Of a stretch of 64,000 bases of DNA, positions 18,066-25,260 are shown piece by piece; position 1 is the first letter of the stretch, and the number at the start of each line of letters is the position of its first letter. This DNA is from Clostridium carboxidivorans P7 (GTDB taxonomy: Bacteria > Bacillota > Clostridia > Clostridiales > Clostridiaceae): NCBI RefSeq assembly GCF_001038625.1, contig NZ_CP011803.1, positions 1 through 64,000 on the forward strand, given 5' to 3'. The translations under genes and the position numbers were made by a program. A model generated the notes under the pieces. That model did not search any database. It was given only the letters and a program-made list of their open reading frames with translations, and was not told the origin of the DNA.

Positions 18066-18318
18066 TTAAATTACCTCTTTTCATATGTAATTTTAAAGTT
18101 GGGTTTATTTATAATTATAGATTTAATATAGAGTTAATTCAATTGAAAGCTTTTATTTTAAGTACAATCATATAAATTTTTTATAGCTTACAGTATTATA
18201 ATAATAAACAATAAATATTTATTGTTTTTCGATAAAATAATATTGATTTTAAATAAACACATTGGTATAATTTAAATATAATAAAAAATAAAGCTCAATA
18301 GTAACACAAAATGCCACT
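18066..18318. other. Intergenic region left of the IS30-type element
   Basis: No gene seen. A perfect 22-base palindrome AAACAATAAATATTTATTG(TTT) at 18206-18227 may be a terminator or regulator site. The rest is AT-rich without clear features. Confidence 0.4.
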
Positions 18319-18440
18319 TTGTAAATTGAAAAGCAATCTTTGTAACTGACAACTGAATATTTGTAAACGAAACGCCACTTTTGTATTCGAAATGCATGTT
18401 TTGTAAATGAGATGCAGCTTTTGTAACCAAAATGCAGTTT
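18319..18440 (+). repeat. Six ~20-bp tandem degenerate units at the IS left end
   Basis: TTGTA starts at 18319, 18340, 18361, 18381, 18401 and 18421. The later units share TTTTGTAAnnGAAATGCAGC. A further forward unit is at 19963 and an inverted one at the right end (20041-20055). The period of about two helical turns suggests repeated transposase or regulator binding sites. Confidence 0.75.
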
Positions 18441-18579
18441 GATTTTTCACATTTATTGAAGTATTATATTAAAAATAAGCATGCTAAATGGAGGTCGACT
18501 CTCTCTCGATTTTTTTGTAATCGAAGAATCCACCCCTTAATTCCTTAGATAGGTTAGTGGTTGGCGACGCGCATTTTTA

Positions 18580-19875
18580 TTATTTTTTTAGAAGAGTAGG
18601 CTTTAACGTGATGTCACTGGCGGCAACCGGTGCACATCCAAGTTTATGCAAAACTTCTTCTCCGTGATAAAAGCTGAATGTTTCGTATGGACTGCGATTA
18701 TTCAGCTTTTTTCTTTTGTATGAATTAATATGATTCATCATTAGGTTGATATCTTCCTGGGTAAGGTTATTAAAATTTGTTCCTTTCGGAAGTATTCTTC
18801 GTATTAATTCATGATTTACTTCAATAGCCCCTTTTTGGTGAGGACTACCTGCATCACAGTAAAATACATTAGTACGCCAAAATGGTGTAGATTCCCGATA
18901 TTCTATTGCTTTAGGATTTGAGAACTCACTCCCATTATCCGTAAGGATAACAGGAAAAAGCCTGCTGAAAGTTTCTTTTGTCAACCCTTTATCAAGCTGA
19001 TTAAAGATATCAGTTACAGACTTTGAGGTGTTGGCATCTCTTAAGAATGCCAACATTAAACTGCAATCCACGAAGTGAATGGTCAAGAGACATTTACCCC
19101 CTTTGATACCAATCACAGAATCCATTTGTACAACTGAAATATCGGGGTTCTTTTCAATAAACACACAAAAGGCTTCATAATTGCGACCAATTCGACATCC
19201 TTTATCTACTTTGAATTCAGGCTTCTTATAACGCTCACGGAACTTGACTTTCCTTGGAAGATCAATATTCCTGACATCAAAAAGACACGCATCGATGTAA
19301 TTATAAATTGTCTTTTCACTACACATAAGTTCGTCCTGATGATTAATGTAAATTTGATTTACAGATTGACCATTTTGAATAAGCGGCGAAATAATCTTAT
19401 TCAATCTAGCGATTTCATCTTCAGATACACACAAGCCACTTCGTGATTGTGATATAGATTCATGTGCCTTGATGTGGGCATGCTCTGCATCATATATATT
19501 TTTTAAAAGTGTACATTTACAAATGATTCCGCAACTATTGCAAATATAAGGAACTCTGAATCTGGCAGTGCAAACTTCTTCAATAAACTCTAGACAGTTT
19601 GAATTACAAGAAGTACAAAGTTTACAGTAGATAGCAGATTTTCTGGTGCATTCTTTGCCACAGACTTTCTTATTTCTACAGTTAATGCGATTCTTACAAG
19701 CGTTGAATGGAAATCCAGGGTAACCTGTAGCAATTTTGGAACTATACTTTCGGACTTCTCTGGAAATGGTAGTTGGATTTTTTCCCAGTCTACGACTAAT
19801 TTCTTTAAAGGAAAGACCATCTTTTAAGTATTTTTGCAATTCAAGTCTTTCTTCATAAGTGAAAAATTTAGACAT
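18580..19875 (-). CDS. IS30 family transposase
   Basis: 431 residues from ATG 19875, with RBS GGAGGATAT just upstream; the frame is open further but the extra residues precede the RBS. The N-terminal helix-turn-helix is FKEISRRLGKNPTTISREVRK. A cysteine-rich segment (~50-125), perhaps zinc-binding, follows. The DDE catalytic core shows VVQMDSVIG (first Asp), ILTDNGSEF (second Asp) and SPHQKGAIEVNHELIRR (Glu). Motifs are complete and the frame is uninterrupted, so the enzyme may be active. Lies between two multi-repeat ends. Confidence 0.92.
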   Translation of the reverse strand: MSKFFTYEERLELQKYLKDGLSFKEISRRLGKNPTTISREVRKYSSKIATGYPGFPFNACKNRINCRNKKVCGKECTRKSAIYCKLCTSCNSNCLEFIEEVCTARFRVPYICNSCGIICKCTLLKNIYDAEHAHIKAHESISQSRSGLCVSEDEIARLNKIISPLIQNGQSVNQIYINHQDELMCSEKTIYNYIDACLFDVRNIDLPRKVKFRERYKKPEFKVDKGCRIGRNYEAFCVFIEKNPDISVVQMDSVIGIKGGKCLLTIHFVDCSLMLAFLRDANTSKSVTDIFNQLDKGLTKETFSRLFPVILTDNGSEFSNPKAIEYRESTPFWRTNVFYCDAGSPHQKGAIEVNHELIRRILPKGTNFNNLTQEDINLMMNHINSYKRKKLNNRSPYETFSFYHGEEVLHKLGCAPVAASDITLKPTLLKK

Positions 19876-20091
19876 ATATATCCTCCATTCTGCCGCCAAC
19901 AACCATAGGATATATAAAACAAAACTAATACGCAAACAAAAGACTGGTAATTAACCAATCTTTTGTAAGCTAGGATGCAACCACCTAGGGGATAAATATT
20001 TATTATTATTAATACAACCTAGTTGTTGTCAGAACGGTTGCATTTCGATTTACAATTAAGGTAATAAAAAATAAAAAATTAGGAGGTCAAT

Positions 20092-20592
20092 ATGATGAGA
20101 AATTATATGGAAGATGAAAAGAAATTTCAGTTTATTAATGTGGCTTTAAACGTATTATTTTATGTTGAGGTTATAGGCTGTATCATGTTTCCTATATTGT
20201 GGTGTACTTTTGATTTTAGCTTTAAATTTACACAAGCTAATATAATTATGACTATTTTATTTTTTATAGCATTTATAAACTGTATTATAATTACTAATGA
20301 GATTATAAAAATGAATAAAACTTTGATTGAAAAAAATCCATTTGTAATAAACAATGTGAAAAGTATGAGAAATATAGCTTTAAATATTTTTCTAATAGGT
20401 TTGTATATTTTTATAAAGGATAGACTTAAATTTGGACATCAAGTTTTTTTTGCTTTTCATTCTGATCAGTATGGACCTTATTGTGATATGGATTTTTTAA
20501 TATTTATTATTATGAGTATTTTTATGATCATTTTAGCTGAAATGTTTAATCAGTCTATTAAAATAAAGCAAGATCATGATTTAACTATATGA
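20092..20592 (+). CDS. DUF2975 membrane protein (first of pair)
   Basis: 166 residues with four membrane spans in the DUF2975 pattern, including the segment NKTLIEKNPFVINNVKSMRNIALNIF between spans 2 and 3 and a C-terminal LAEMFNQSIKIKQDHDLTI that matches the common EAxxIKEEnDLTI end of the family. RBS AGGAGG is 7 bases before the ATG. Forms an operon with a second DUF2975 gene and a small XRE regulator. Function unknown; these units are usually treated as membrane-protein/regulator pairs. Confidence 0.85.
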   Translation: MMRNYMEDEKKFQFINVALNVLFYVEVIGCIMFPILWCTFDFSFKFTQANIIMTILFFIAFINCIIITNEIIKMNKTLIEKNPFVINNVKSMRNIALNIFLIGLYIFIKDRLKFGHQVFFAFHSDQYGPYCDMDFLIFIIMSIFMIILAEMFNQSIKIKQDHDLTI

Positions 20593-20618
20593 CAAGTTGT
20601 AAAAGAGGAGGGGTATAG

Positions 20619-21137
20619 GTGAAAATTACTAGAAATGATGCGAACTGGTGGAAAAGTTACTTCATTAATCCAAGTTTGAAATTTTTAACAATGTTATTAG
20701 GTTTATCTTTAGTTATGGAAATAATATCTTTATTAGCAATAATTTTAGCAGTAATATATGATATTTATAAAAATCATAATATGGGAAATAATTTAATGAT
20801 TGTATTATTTATTATAACCTTTATTTGTATAATAATTATTACTTTCGAGTTAATGGAAATAATGAAAGCTTTCATTGATAGAGAAGTATTTATACTAAAA
20901 AACGTTTTGAGATTAAGAAAGGTAGGCTTTTCAACTATCATAGTTGGAGTATTTATATTTATAAATAACATTCTTAAGTATGGTCCTTGTGCTTTTACAT
21001 TTTTAGATTTAGGAAATGGTATTACTTCAAGAATAGATACAGTTTTAGGTATCTTTATAGGAATTATTATATTGGTTTTTGCTGAAATATTTAAAGAAGC
21101 TGTAAAAATTAAGGAAGAAAATGACTTGATGATATAG
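20619..21137 (+). CDS. DUF2975 membrane protein (second of pair)
   Basis: 172 residues, four membrane spans, paralogous to the upstream gene (DREVFILKNVLRLRKVGF matches EKNPFVINNVKSMRNIAL; AEIFKEAVKIKEENDLMI end). GTG start with RBS GAGGAGGGG. Located 26 bases after the first copy and 10 bases before the XRE gene, so all three are probably co-transcribed. Function unknown. Confidence 0.85.
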   Translation: MKITRNDANWWKSYFINPSLKFLTMLLGLSLVMEIISLLAIILAVIYDIYKNHNMGNNLMIVLFIITFICIIIITFELMEIMKAFIDREVFILKNVLRLRKVGFSTIIVGVFIFINNILKYGPCAFTFLDLGNGITSRIDTVLGIFIGIIILVFAEIFKEAVKIKEENDLMI

Positions 21138-21147
21138 GAGGAAATAT

Positions 21148-21387
21148 ATGCCTATTGTAATTAATTTAGATGTAATGATGGCTAAAAGAAAAGTATCATT
21201 ATCAGAATTAGCTGAAAGAGTTGGTATTACAAATGCCAATTTATCTATATTAAAAAATAACAAAGCAAAAGCTGTTAGATTTTCCACTTTGGAAGCTATA
21301 TGCAAAGAACTAAATTGCCAACCAGGGGATATTTTGGAGTATTCTGTAAAAACTCAAGGCGAAGATGATTTAAATGTTACGAAGTAA
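21148..21387 (+). CDS. XRE/YozG-type small DNA-binding regulator
   Basis: 79 residues. The helix-turn-helix spans ~8-60: KRKVSLSELAERVGITNANLSILKNNKAKAVRFSTLEAICKELNCQPGDILEY, which is the YozG/Cro-CI form usually found after DUF2975 genes. RBS AGGAGG lies just before the ATG. It probably autoregulates its operon; no operator was recognised here. Confidence 0.9.
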   Translation: MPIVINLDVMMAKRKVSLSELAERVGITNANLSILKNNKAKAVRFSTLEAICKELNCQPGDILEYSVKTQGEDDLNVTK

Positions 21388-21404
21388 AAATATTGCGACA
21401 CAAT

Positions 21405-21610
21405 ATTTTTAGTTAATAGTTAATAATGAAGAATTAATAGTTAATGTGGATTTTTTTCCGTTACACTACAAAAAATCTTTAATTAAGTTTTTGAAGGCTC
21501 GTTTTGCTAAGGCAAAACATTGCTGACATCTTATTTATATAAATTTAAAGATTTTTTGCGACAGCAAAAATCATCCTTCACTATTAATTCTTAATTATTA
21601 ATTCGTAACT
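21405..21610. repeat. Dispersed palindromic repeat, copy B (TTAATAG-ended)
   Basis: About 205 bases related to copies at 15.4 and 55.6 kb. The core features match (ttccgttacactacaaaaaatctttaatt is cut here to AAAAATCTTTAATTAAG; GTTTTGCTAAGGCAAAAC hairpin; CATTGCTGAC; CATCCTTCACT). The ends are TTAATAG/ATTAATTCTTAATT tandem units instead of GAGGACA units. Confidence 0.7.
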
Positions 21611-21759
21611 TGCGAAGCTTTGCTTATTTTGTAAAAAAATTGAATTTCATAAATATATATTCAATTTTGCCTTTGATTTAATAGAGTAATAAACTCAAAA
21701 AAGAACAAAATAAGACCATAAAGTGTAGTACAAATCTTATTAAAGAGGAGGAATATACT

Positions 21760-21951
21760 ATGTCAAACAATAATAGAGTTTTAGTACCAGAAGCTAAAGA
21801 GGCATTAAACAAGTTCAAAATGGAATCAGCTGCTGAAGTTGGTGTAACATTAAAAGATGGATACAATGGAGATTTAACTTCAAGAGAGGCTGGCTCAATA
21901 GGTGGAAACATGGTTAAAAAAATGGTAGAAGCTTATGAAAAGAGTCTATAG
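21760..21951 (+). CDS. Alpha/beta-type small acid-soluble spore protein
   Basis: 63 residues with both family signatures: NKFKMESAAEVGV (germination-protease cleavage region, K-x-E-x-A-x-E) and LTSREAGSIGGNMVKKMVEAYE. These proteins coat spore DNA and protect it from UV and chemicals, and are degraded at germination. RBS GAGGAGG is close to the ATG; a terminator follows. This proves a spore-former. I did not find a convincing sigma-G promoter by eye. Confidence 0.96.
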   Translation: MSNNNRVLVPEAKEALNKFKMESAAEVGVTLKDGYNGDLTSREAGSIGGNMVKKMVEAYEKSL

Positions 21952-21965
21952 TATAAGATAAAAGG

Positions 21966-21999
21966 AATCCTGTACTCATATTTTGGAGTACAGGATTTT
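21966..21999. terminator. Terminator after the SASP gene
   Basis: Hairpin AATCCTGTACTC / GAGTACAGGATT with a short T-rich tail. It also lies at the end of the converging minus-strand unit. Confidence 0.75.
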
Positions 22000-22012
22000 A
22001 TAGTTTTGCAAT

Positions 22013-22423
22013 TTAATATTTATAATGATATATAATCATAGTAATAAAATATACTACAGGCATAAAAATTAAGGTAGCTATAGATAAATCACTTGCAGAT
22101 ATACTTAAGAAGTCAGTTCCAATGGTAGCAGCAAAAACAAACCAATAGGTTATCCAGAAAGCTCTATAACCAGTTTTGTTGCGTATAAAAATGTTTCTTT
22201 CCTCATTTTCTGCTTTTACACTTTTAATCAATTGAGTCTTATCCTTTCCAAAGATGTAAATCAACATGCCAATTATTCCTACAGGAGTAAAGCCAATTGC
22301 TATACCAGACATAGCATGCCTTTGAAAATTTAAAACATATCCTACAAATAAAGCTATAAGGCCAATAACGGCCATAATGCCATAGTAAAATATACCTTTT
22401 TTTATTTCTTTATTAACGTCCAT
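22013..22423 (-). CDS. Four-span membrane protein paired with an XRE regulator
   Basis: 136 residues with four predicted membrane spans: two before and two after a central charged segment (GKDKTQLIKSVKAENEERN). It resembles DUF2178-like proteins that commonly follow a YozG-type regulator, but I cannot name the family with certainty. Its ATG directly follows the stop of the upstream XRE gene, with RBS GAGGAGG inside that gene, so translation is coupled. Function unknown. Confidence 0.75.
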   Translation of the reverse strand: MDVNKEIKKGIFYYGIMAVIGLIALFVGYVLNFQRHAMSGIAIGFTPVGIIGMLIYIFGKDKTQLIKSVKAENEERNIFIRNKTGYRAFWITYWFVFAATIGTDFLSISASDLSIATLIFMPVVYFITMIIYHYKY

Positions 22424-22627
22424 TTAAAATTCCTCCTCTTCAAATATAAATATTTCTTCAATGGATAGATTAAAACTCTTAGCTATTTTATGAGCAAGTA
22501 AAATAGAAGGGTTATACTTGCCATTTTCTAGGGAAATAATTGTTTGTCTAGATACATCAACTTTTTCAGCTAGATCTTGCTGTGTAAGGTTAAAGTTTTC
22601 CCTTAATTGCTTTATTTTGTTTTTCAA
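22424..22627 (-). CDS. XRE family transcriptional regulator (autoregulated)
   Basis: 67 residues, almost entirely a Cro/CI helix-turn-helix: KIKQLRENFNLTQQDLAEKVDVSRQTIISLENGKYNPS, then IEEIFIFEEEEF. The start codon is TTG, set by GGAGG 9 bases upstream. The region in front holds a consensus promoter and three copies of a TGTAAAG-N4-CTTTACA palindrome, one overlapping the -35 box and one just after the -10, as expected for a repressor of its own operon. Confidence 0.92.
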   Translation of the reverse strand: MKNKIKQLRENFNLTQQDLAEKVDVSRQTIISLENGKYNPSILLAHKIAKSFNLSIEEIFIFEEEEF

Positions 22628-22642
22628 AAATTACCACCTCCG

Positions 22643-22660
22643 TGTAAAGCTAACTTTACA
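22643..22660. promoter_or_regulatory. XRE operator site O1
   Basis: TGTAAAGCTAACTTTACA: perfect 7-bp arms TGTAAAG/CTTTACA with a 4-base spacer, just upstream of the regulator's RBS. Confidence 0.75.
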
Positions 22661-22704
22661 TTGACTGCAAAATATAACTTAATTATATTGGAAACACATT
22701 TAAA

Positions 22705-22722
22705 TGTTAAGTAAGCTTTACA
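22705..22722. promoter_or_regulatory. XRE operator site O2
   Basis: On the minus strand TGTAAAGCTTACTTAACA, one mismatch from the perfect dyad. It lies immediately downstream of the -10 element. Confidence 0.7.
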
Positions 22723-22725
22723 TTC

Positions 22726-22754
22726 ATTATACACATAAATATTATAAATGTAAA
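22726..22754 (-). promoter_or_regulatory. Sigma-A promoter of the XRE operon
   Basis: Minus strand TTTACA (22754-22749), 17-base spacer, TATAAT (22731-22726). The -35 box is part of operator O3. Confidence 0.85.
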
Positions 22755-22766
22755 GCTTACTTTACT
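22749..22766. promoter_or_regulatory. XRE operator site O3
   Basis: TGTAAAGCTTACTTTACT: GTAAAG/CTTTAC arms with CTTA spacer; overlaps the -35 box of the XRE promoter. Confidence 0.75.
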
Positions 22767-22810
22767 ATAATTTGTATAAAATATTTATTGATTTTTCTAT
22801 AAAAGTACTG

Positions 22811-22838
22811 TTGCATTTCTATAATTATTTGATATAAT
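22811..22838 (+). promoter_or_regulatory. Sigma-A promoter of the structured RNA
   Basis: TTGCAT, 16-base spacer, TATAAT on the plus strand, with a purine-rich start expected near 22845. No protein gene follows within 370 bases, so the first product is RNA. Confidence 0.75.
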
Positions 22839-22844
22839 AAAAGT

Positions 22845-23097
22845 AAATAAGATATTAAAAGGTTTTCATAGGGGAAATTTACTAGGGTAATTTTTCTGAA
22901 ATATTTGTAAGCTTTAATTTTGAACCTACAGCATTTGAACGGGAGCTTAATATTTAAATGTGTATTTGAGCTATAAGTCCAACATGTGTTGGCATATTCA
23001 AAGAAACATTTGTGAAAGCACCCACCTATCGTAGAGATAGGTGTCAAAATTAAAGTAACGGTATTTTGGAGTTATAAATTAGAAGTTTTGCTGAGAT
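22845..23097 (+). ncRNA. Structured noncoding RNA candidate, family not assigned
   Basis: Between a clear promoter and a 21-bp terminator lies ~250 bases with no credible ORF. Several separate helices can be drawn: GAAATTTAC/GTAATTTTTC; AAATATT-AAGCT / AGCTT-AATATTT closing a loop that contains GAACCTAC and GAACGGG; CCAACATGTGTTGG inside a longer AAATGT-TTTGA stem; and CACCTATCGTAGAGATAGGTG at the 3' side. The islands of GC in AT-rich DNA argue for a conserved RNA. I considered 6S RNA and the raiA motif, both common in clostridia, but cannot decide without a covariance search. Confidence 0.7.
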
Positions 23098-23156
23098 AAG
23101 CATAATTATAAAGGGAGGCATATACCTCTCTTTATAATTATGCTTAAATTTTTTTT
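23098..23156 (+). terminator. Strong terminator of the structured RNA
   Basis: 21-bp stem starting AAGCATAATTATAAAGGGAG, 6-base loop, and an eight-T run. It separates the RNA from the downstream amidase gene. Confidence 0.93.
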
Positions 23157-23220
23157 GATTGAAGTATATAATAACATTTTAAATTTTACAACATATATAT
23201 TAATCAGGAGGTGAATTTTT

Positions 23221-24165
23221 ATGAGTAAATTTGCAATAGATCCTGGGCATGGAGATGTAAATGGAAGTTTAGGTGGAGATGGTGGAGCAGTTGGCTACCT
23301 AGTTGAACAGGATTGTGCTTTAGATATAGGAAATAGAGTTATATCTAAGTTGAAGTCCTTAGGATATGAAGCATGGAATGTAAGACCTTCCACTGCTTCA
23401 AATGTTACAGACAGCCTGCAGCGAAGATGTGATGGAGCTGTTAGTGCAGACTATTTAGTTTCAATACACTTAAATGCTGGTGGAGGAAAAGGTAGTGAAG
23501 TTTTTGCCATGAGCTCTTCAGGGAATACTTTAGCTAGCAGCGTATTAAGTTCACTAGTATCCTTAGGATTTGTCAATAGAGGAGTTAAAGATGGCAGTGG
23601 TTTGTATGTAATAAAGCATAGTAAACCAGTTGCTATATTAATAGAAGTATGTTTTGTAGATACTAAAAGTGATGCAGATTTATATAATCAGTTAGGATCA
23701 GAGACTATAGCTAATGCAGTAGTTCAGGGACTTACAGGACGACAAGTTTCAGATAGCAATATGAATCCTGATTTTATTAAATCTGTTCAGCATGATTTGC
23801 AGAGAGTTAGCTGCCTTCAGGCTGGAGAAAATAATGTTACGGGAAAACTAGATGATAAAACTAAACAAGCTATAACTCAGTTTAGGTATATAGTTGATTT
23901 ACCTAGTGGAAATAGTATAGATGATGCTCTTGTTAATGCATTAAATACAATAGTTAACAAGCCAACTATAGGAGCAGGGTGGCCATCAAATCCTATACCT
24001 ACTAAATTTATAAAATGGTATATTGGTATAACACCTAAAAATGAATTATGGGATTCTAATACAGTGCAAAAAGTTAAGGAATGGCAGGTTAAAGCTGGAA
24101 TATGGAGTGCTCAAGGAGCAGATGGAGTAATAAGAGAAAAAGATTGGAATAAAATTTTAAAATAA
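23221..24165 (+). CDS. N-acetylmuramoyl-L-alanine amidase (Amidase_3) with C-terminal binding domain
   Basis: 314 residues. The N-terminal ~175 residues are an Amidase_3 zinc domain: His10 in IDPGHGD, Glu in VEQDCALD, His in VSIHLNAG and the catalytic Glu in ILIEVCFVD. A C-terminal ~135 residues look like two peptidoglycan-binding-type repeats (FIKSVQHDLQ..., TVQKVKEWQ...GVIREKDW). It cuts the bond between muramic acid and the stem peptide. There is no signal peptide, so it resembles a phage endolysin or a mother-cell lysin of the CwlC type; no holin is nearby. RBS AGGAGGTG. Confidence 0.88.
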   Translation: MSKFAIDPGHGDVNGSLGGDGGAVGYLVEQDCALDIGNRVISKLKSLGYEAWNVRPSTASNVTDSLQRRCDGAVSADYLVSIHLNAGGGKGSEVFAMSSSGNTLASSVLSSLVSLGFVNRGVKDGSGLYVIKHSKPVAILIEVCFVDTKSDADLYNQLGSETIANAVVQGLTGRQVSDSNMNPDFIKSVQHDLQRVSCLQAGENNVTGKLDDKTKQAITQFRYIVDLPSGNSIDDALVNALNTIVNKPTIGAGWPSNPIPTKFIKWYIGITPKNELWDSNTVQKVKEWQVKAGIWSAQGADGVIREKDWNKILK

Positions 24166-24172
24166 TAGCTGA

Positions 24173-24226
24173 GAGAGTAAAAAGAAGTATAACATTTTAG
24201 GTTTTACTTCAAAATTACTCTCTTTT
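24173..24226 (+). terminator. Terminator after the amidase gene
   Basis: GAGAGTAA / TTACTCTC outer stem with an inner GAAGTA/TACTTC pairing and TTTT tail. Confidence 0.8.
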
Positions 24227-24495
24227 AAATTTGTTGCTTTATTGTTGATTTTTCTAGAAATTTAAAGTTTTAAATGAATATATAATAAAGAATAATTTTG
24301 GATTTATAATTGTAAATAATTCATATCAAAATGTTTATAAAAAACATATAATGATATTAAATAAGAAGTCAGTGTTTAGAGTTTATTTATGAATTTTCAT
24401 TAAAATAGAAATACCTTATAAGCATATAATTCATACACAGGTTTAATTTTCTTACTTTGGTTTAAGTATGAAGTTATAATGTGGAGGTGATATTA
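24227..24495. other. AT-rich intergenic region
   Basis: About 270 bases with no gene, strong hairpin or repeat recognised; it should contain the promoter of the following small gene. Confidence 0.35.
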
Positions 24496-24675
24496 ATGAT
24501 GAATTCAAGTTTTGAGAATCTATCAAAAAACAATGAAAGATTGAATACAAAAGAGTCCATTAAAATGTTGGATTATTCTATAATAAAAGAAAGTAAAAAA
24601 CTAATAGAATTTATTTTCACATGTGCTACTGCTCCTATGATTGCAGAGTTAATAGTGTTTATAATTATAATATAA
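24496..24675 (+). CDS. Small protein with C-terminal membrane anchor, unknown
   Basis: 59 residues. The first ~40 are polar (SSFENLSKNNERLNTKESIKM) and the last ~20 are strongly hydrophobic (CATAPMIAELIVFIIII), so it is probably tail-anchored in the membrane. GGAGGTGA lies 7-8 bases before ATG 24496; the frame upstream of that is not used. Both an RBS and a downstream terminator support a real gene. I recognise no family. Confidence 0.65.
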   Translation: MMNSSFENLSKNNERLNTKESIKMLDYSIIKESKKLIEFIFTCATAPMIAELIVFIIII

Positions 24676-24714
24676 AGTTTTTATTAATATTAATTTGTGA
24701 AAATATCACAAATT

Positions 24715-24750
24715 CTCAGCAGGACTAAATTTTATTCTGAGGATTTTTTT
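24715..24750 (+). terminator. Terminator after the small membrane protein gene
   Basis: CTCAG / CTGAG stem with a 17-base loop and a run of seven T. An extra hairpin ATTTGTG/CACAAAT lies just before it. Confidence 0.65.
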
Positions 24751-24804
24751 ATTTGTTTAGGATAAAATATATAACAAATATTACTTAAAAAAGGAGTCAT
24801 GTTT

Positions 24805-24981
24805 ATGGATACAAAAAAGGCTGTTGAAATTGTGGAATCTTTAGGCGTAATAGAAGTGAAATATAATGAAAGACCTGTCTGGATACAAAATATTAATGAA
24901 AAAAGTAATACAGCTAAGGTTAAAGATATAAATACTAATGAAGAATTTAATGTAAATATTAAAAATTTAGTGGAAAGTTAA
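24805..24981 (+). CDS. sspH: H-type small acid-soluble spore protein
   Basis: 58 residues matching the SspH family: KKAVEIVESLGVIEVKYNERPVWIQNINE, then TNEEFNVNIKNLVE. These minor spore proteins are made in the forespore under late sigma factors. AAAAGGAG is 9 bases before ATG 24805; the in-frame ATG at 24799 is too close to it. Monocistronic. Confidence 0.9.
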   Translation: MDTKKAVEIVESLGVIEVKYNERPVWIQNINEKSNTAKVKDINTNEEFNVNIKNLVES

Positions 24982-25052
24982 TTGGAATAAATATTAATTT
25001 GACTTACTTATATAAATATATTAAAATAAACTAGAATTAAATAGAATAGCAA

Positions 25053-25097
25053 AGACAGTTCATTTGTACCATCCTGTCTATAAACAAAACTAGGGCC
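25053..25097 (+). promoter_or_regulatory. preQ1-I riboswitch aptamer
   Basis: P1 stem AGACAG / CTGTCT encloses a pyrimidine-rich loop containing GTACC; the A-rich tail ATAAACAAAACTAGGG follows and can form the pseudoknot. Layout and tail closely match class I preQ1 aptamers (H-type pseudoknot, ~34-45 nt). It is followed by two terminators and by queD, queE and queC, whose pathway makes the preQ1 precursor. Confidence 0.82.
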
Positions 25098-25099
25098 AA

Positions 25100-25162
25100 G
25101 CTACCGAGTAAGGTAGTTTTTTGTTTATGGGGCAGTTAAGCCCTTTTTTATTGCCCTTTTTT
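25100..25162 (+). terminator. Riboswitch expression platform: two successive terminators
   Basis: First hairpin CTACC-GAGTAA-GGTAG then TTTTTT (25101-25122). Second hairpin GGGC-AGTTAA-GCCC then TTTTTT (25130-25149), with another GCCCTTTTTT at 25153. AAAACTA in the aptamer tail can pair with TAGTTTT of terminator 1, giving an alternative structure. Confidence 0.8.
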
Positions 25163-25260
25163 GCTAAGTGATGGTAAGTAACCTATAAATTATTAGGTTA
25201 TATTAAGCAATATTCAAATTAAATATTAATTTAAAAATCATTAGTAAGGAGAGGCTAATT

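Larger units (their letters stand above)
18319..20055 (-). mobile_element. IS30-family insertion sequence with multi-unit ends
   Basis: About 1.74 kb holding one transposase gene on the minus strand. The ends match in inverted orientation: left TTGTAAATTGAAAAGCAA ... CTGACAAC, right (reverse strand) TTGTAAATCGAAATGCAA ... CTGACAAC. The left end carries six TTGTA-headed units with 20-21 bp period. A target duplication was not identified, so the outer boundaries are estimates. Confidence 0.75.

Noticed and set aside
22757..23047. Minus-strand 96-codon open frame across the RNA candidate
   Set aside because: It runs antisense to the structured RNA, has no good RBS, reads as a low-complexity Cys/Phe/Tyr-rich protein and contains the XRE promoter region.
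22845..23097. Firm 6S RNA call
   Set aside because: The helices drawn look like separate hairpins rather than one long rod with a central bubble, so 6S is only an alternative.
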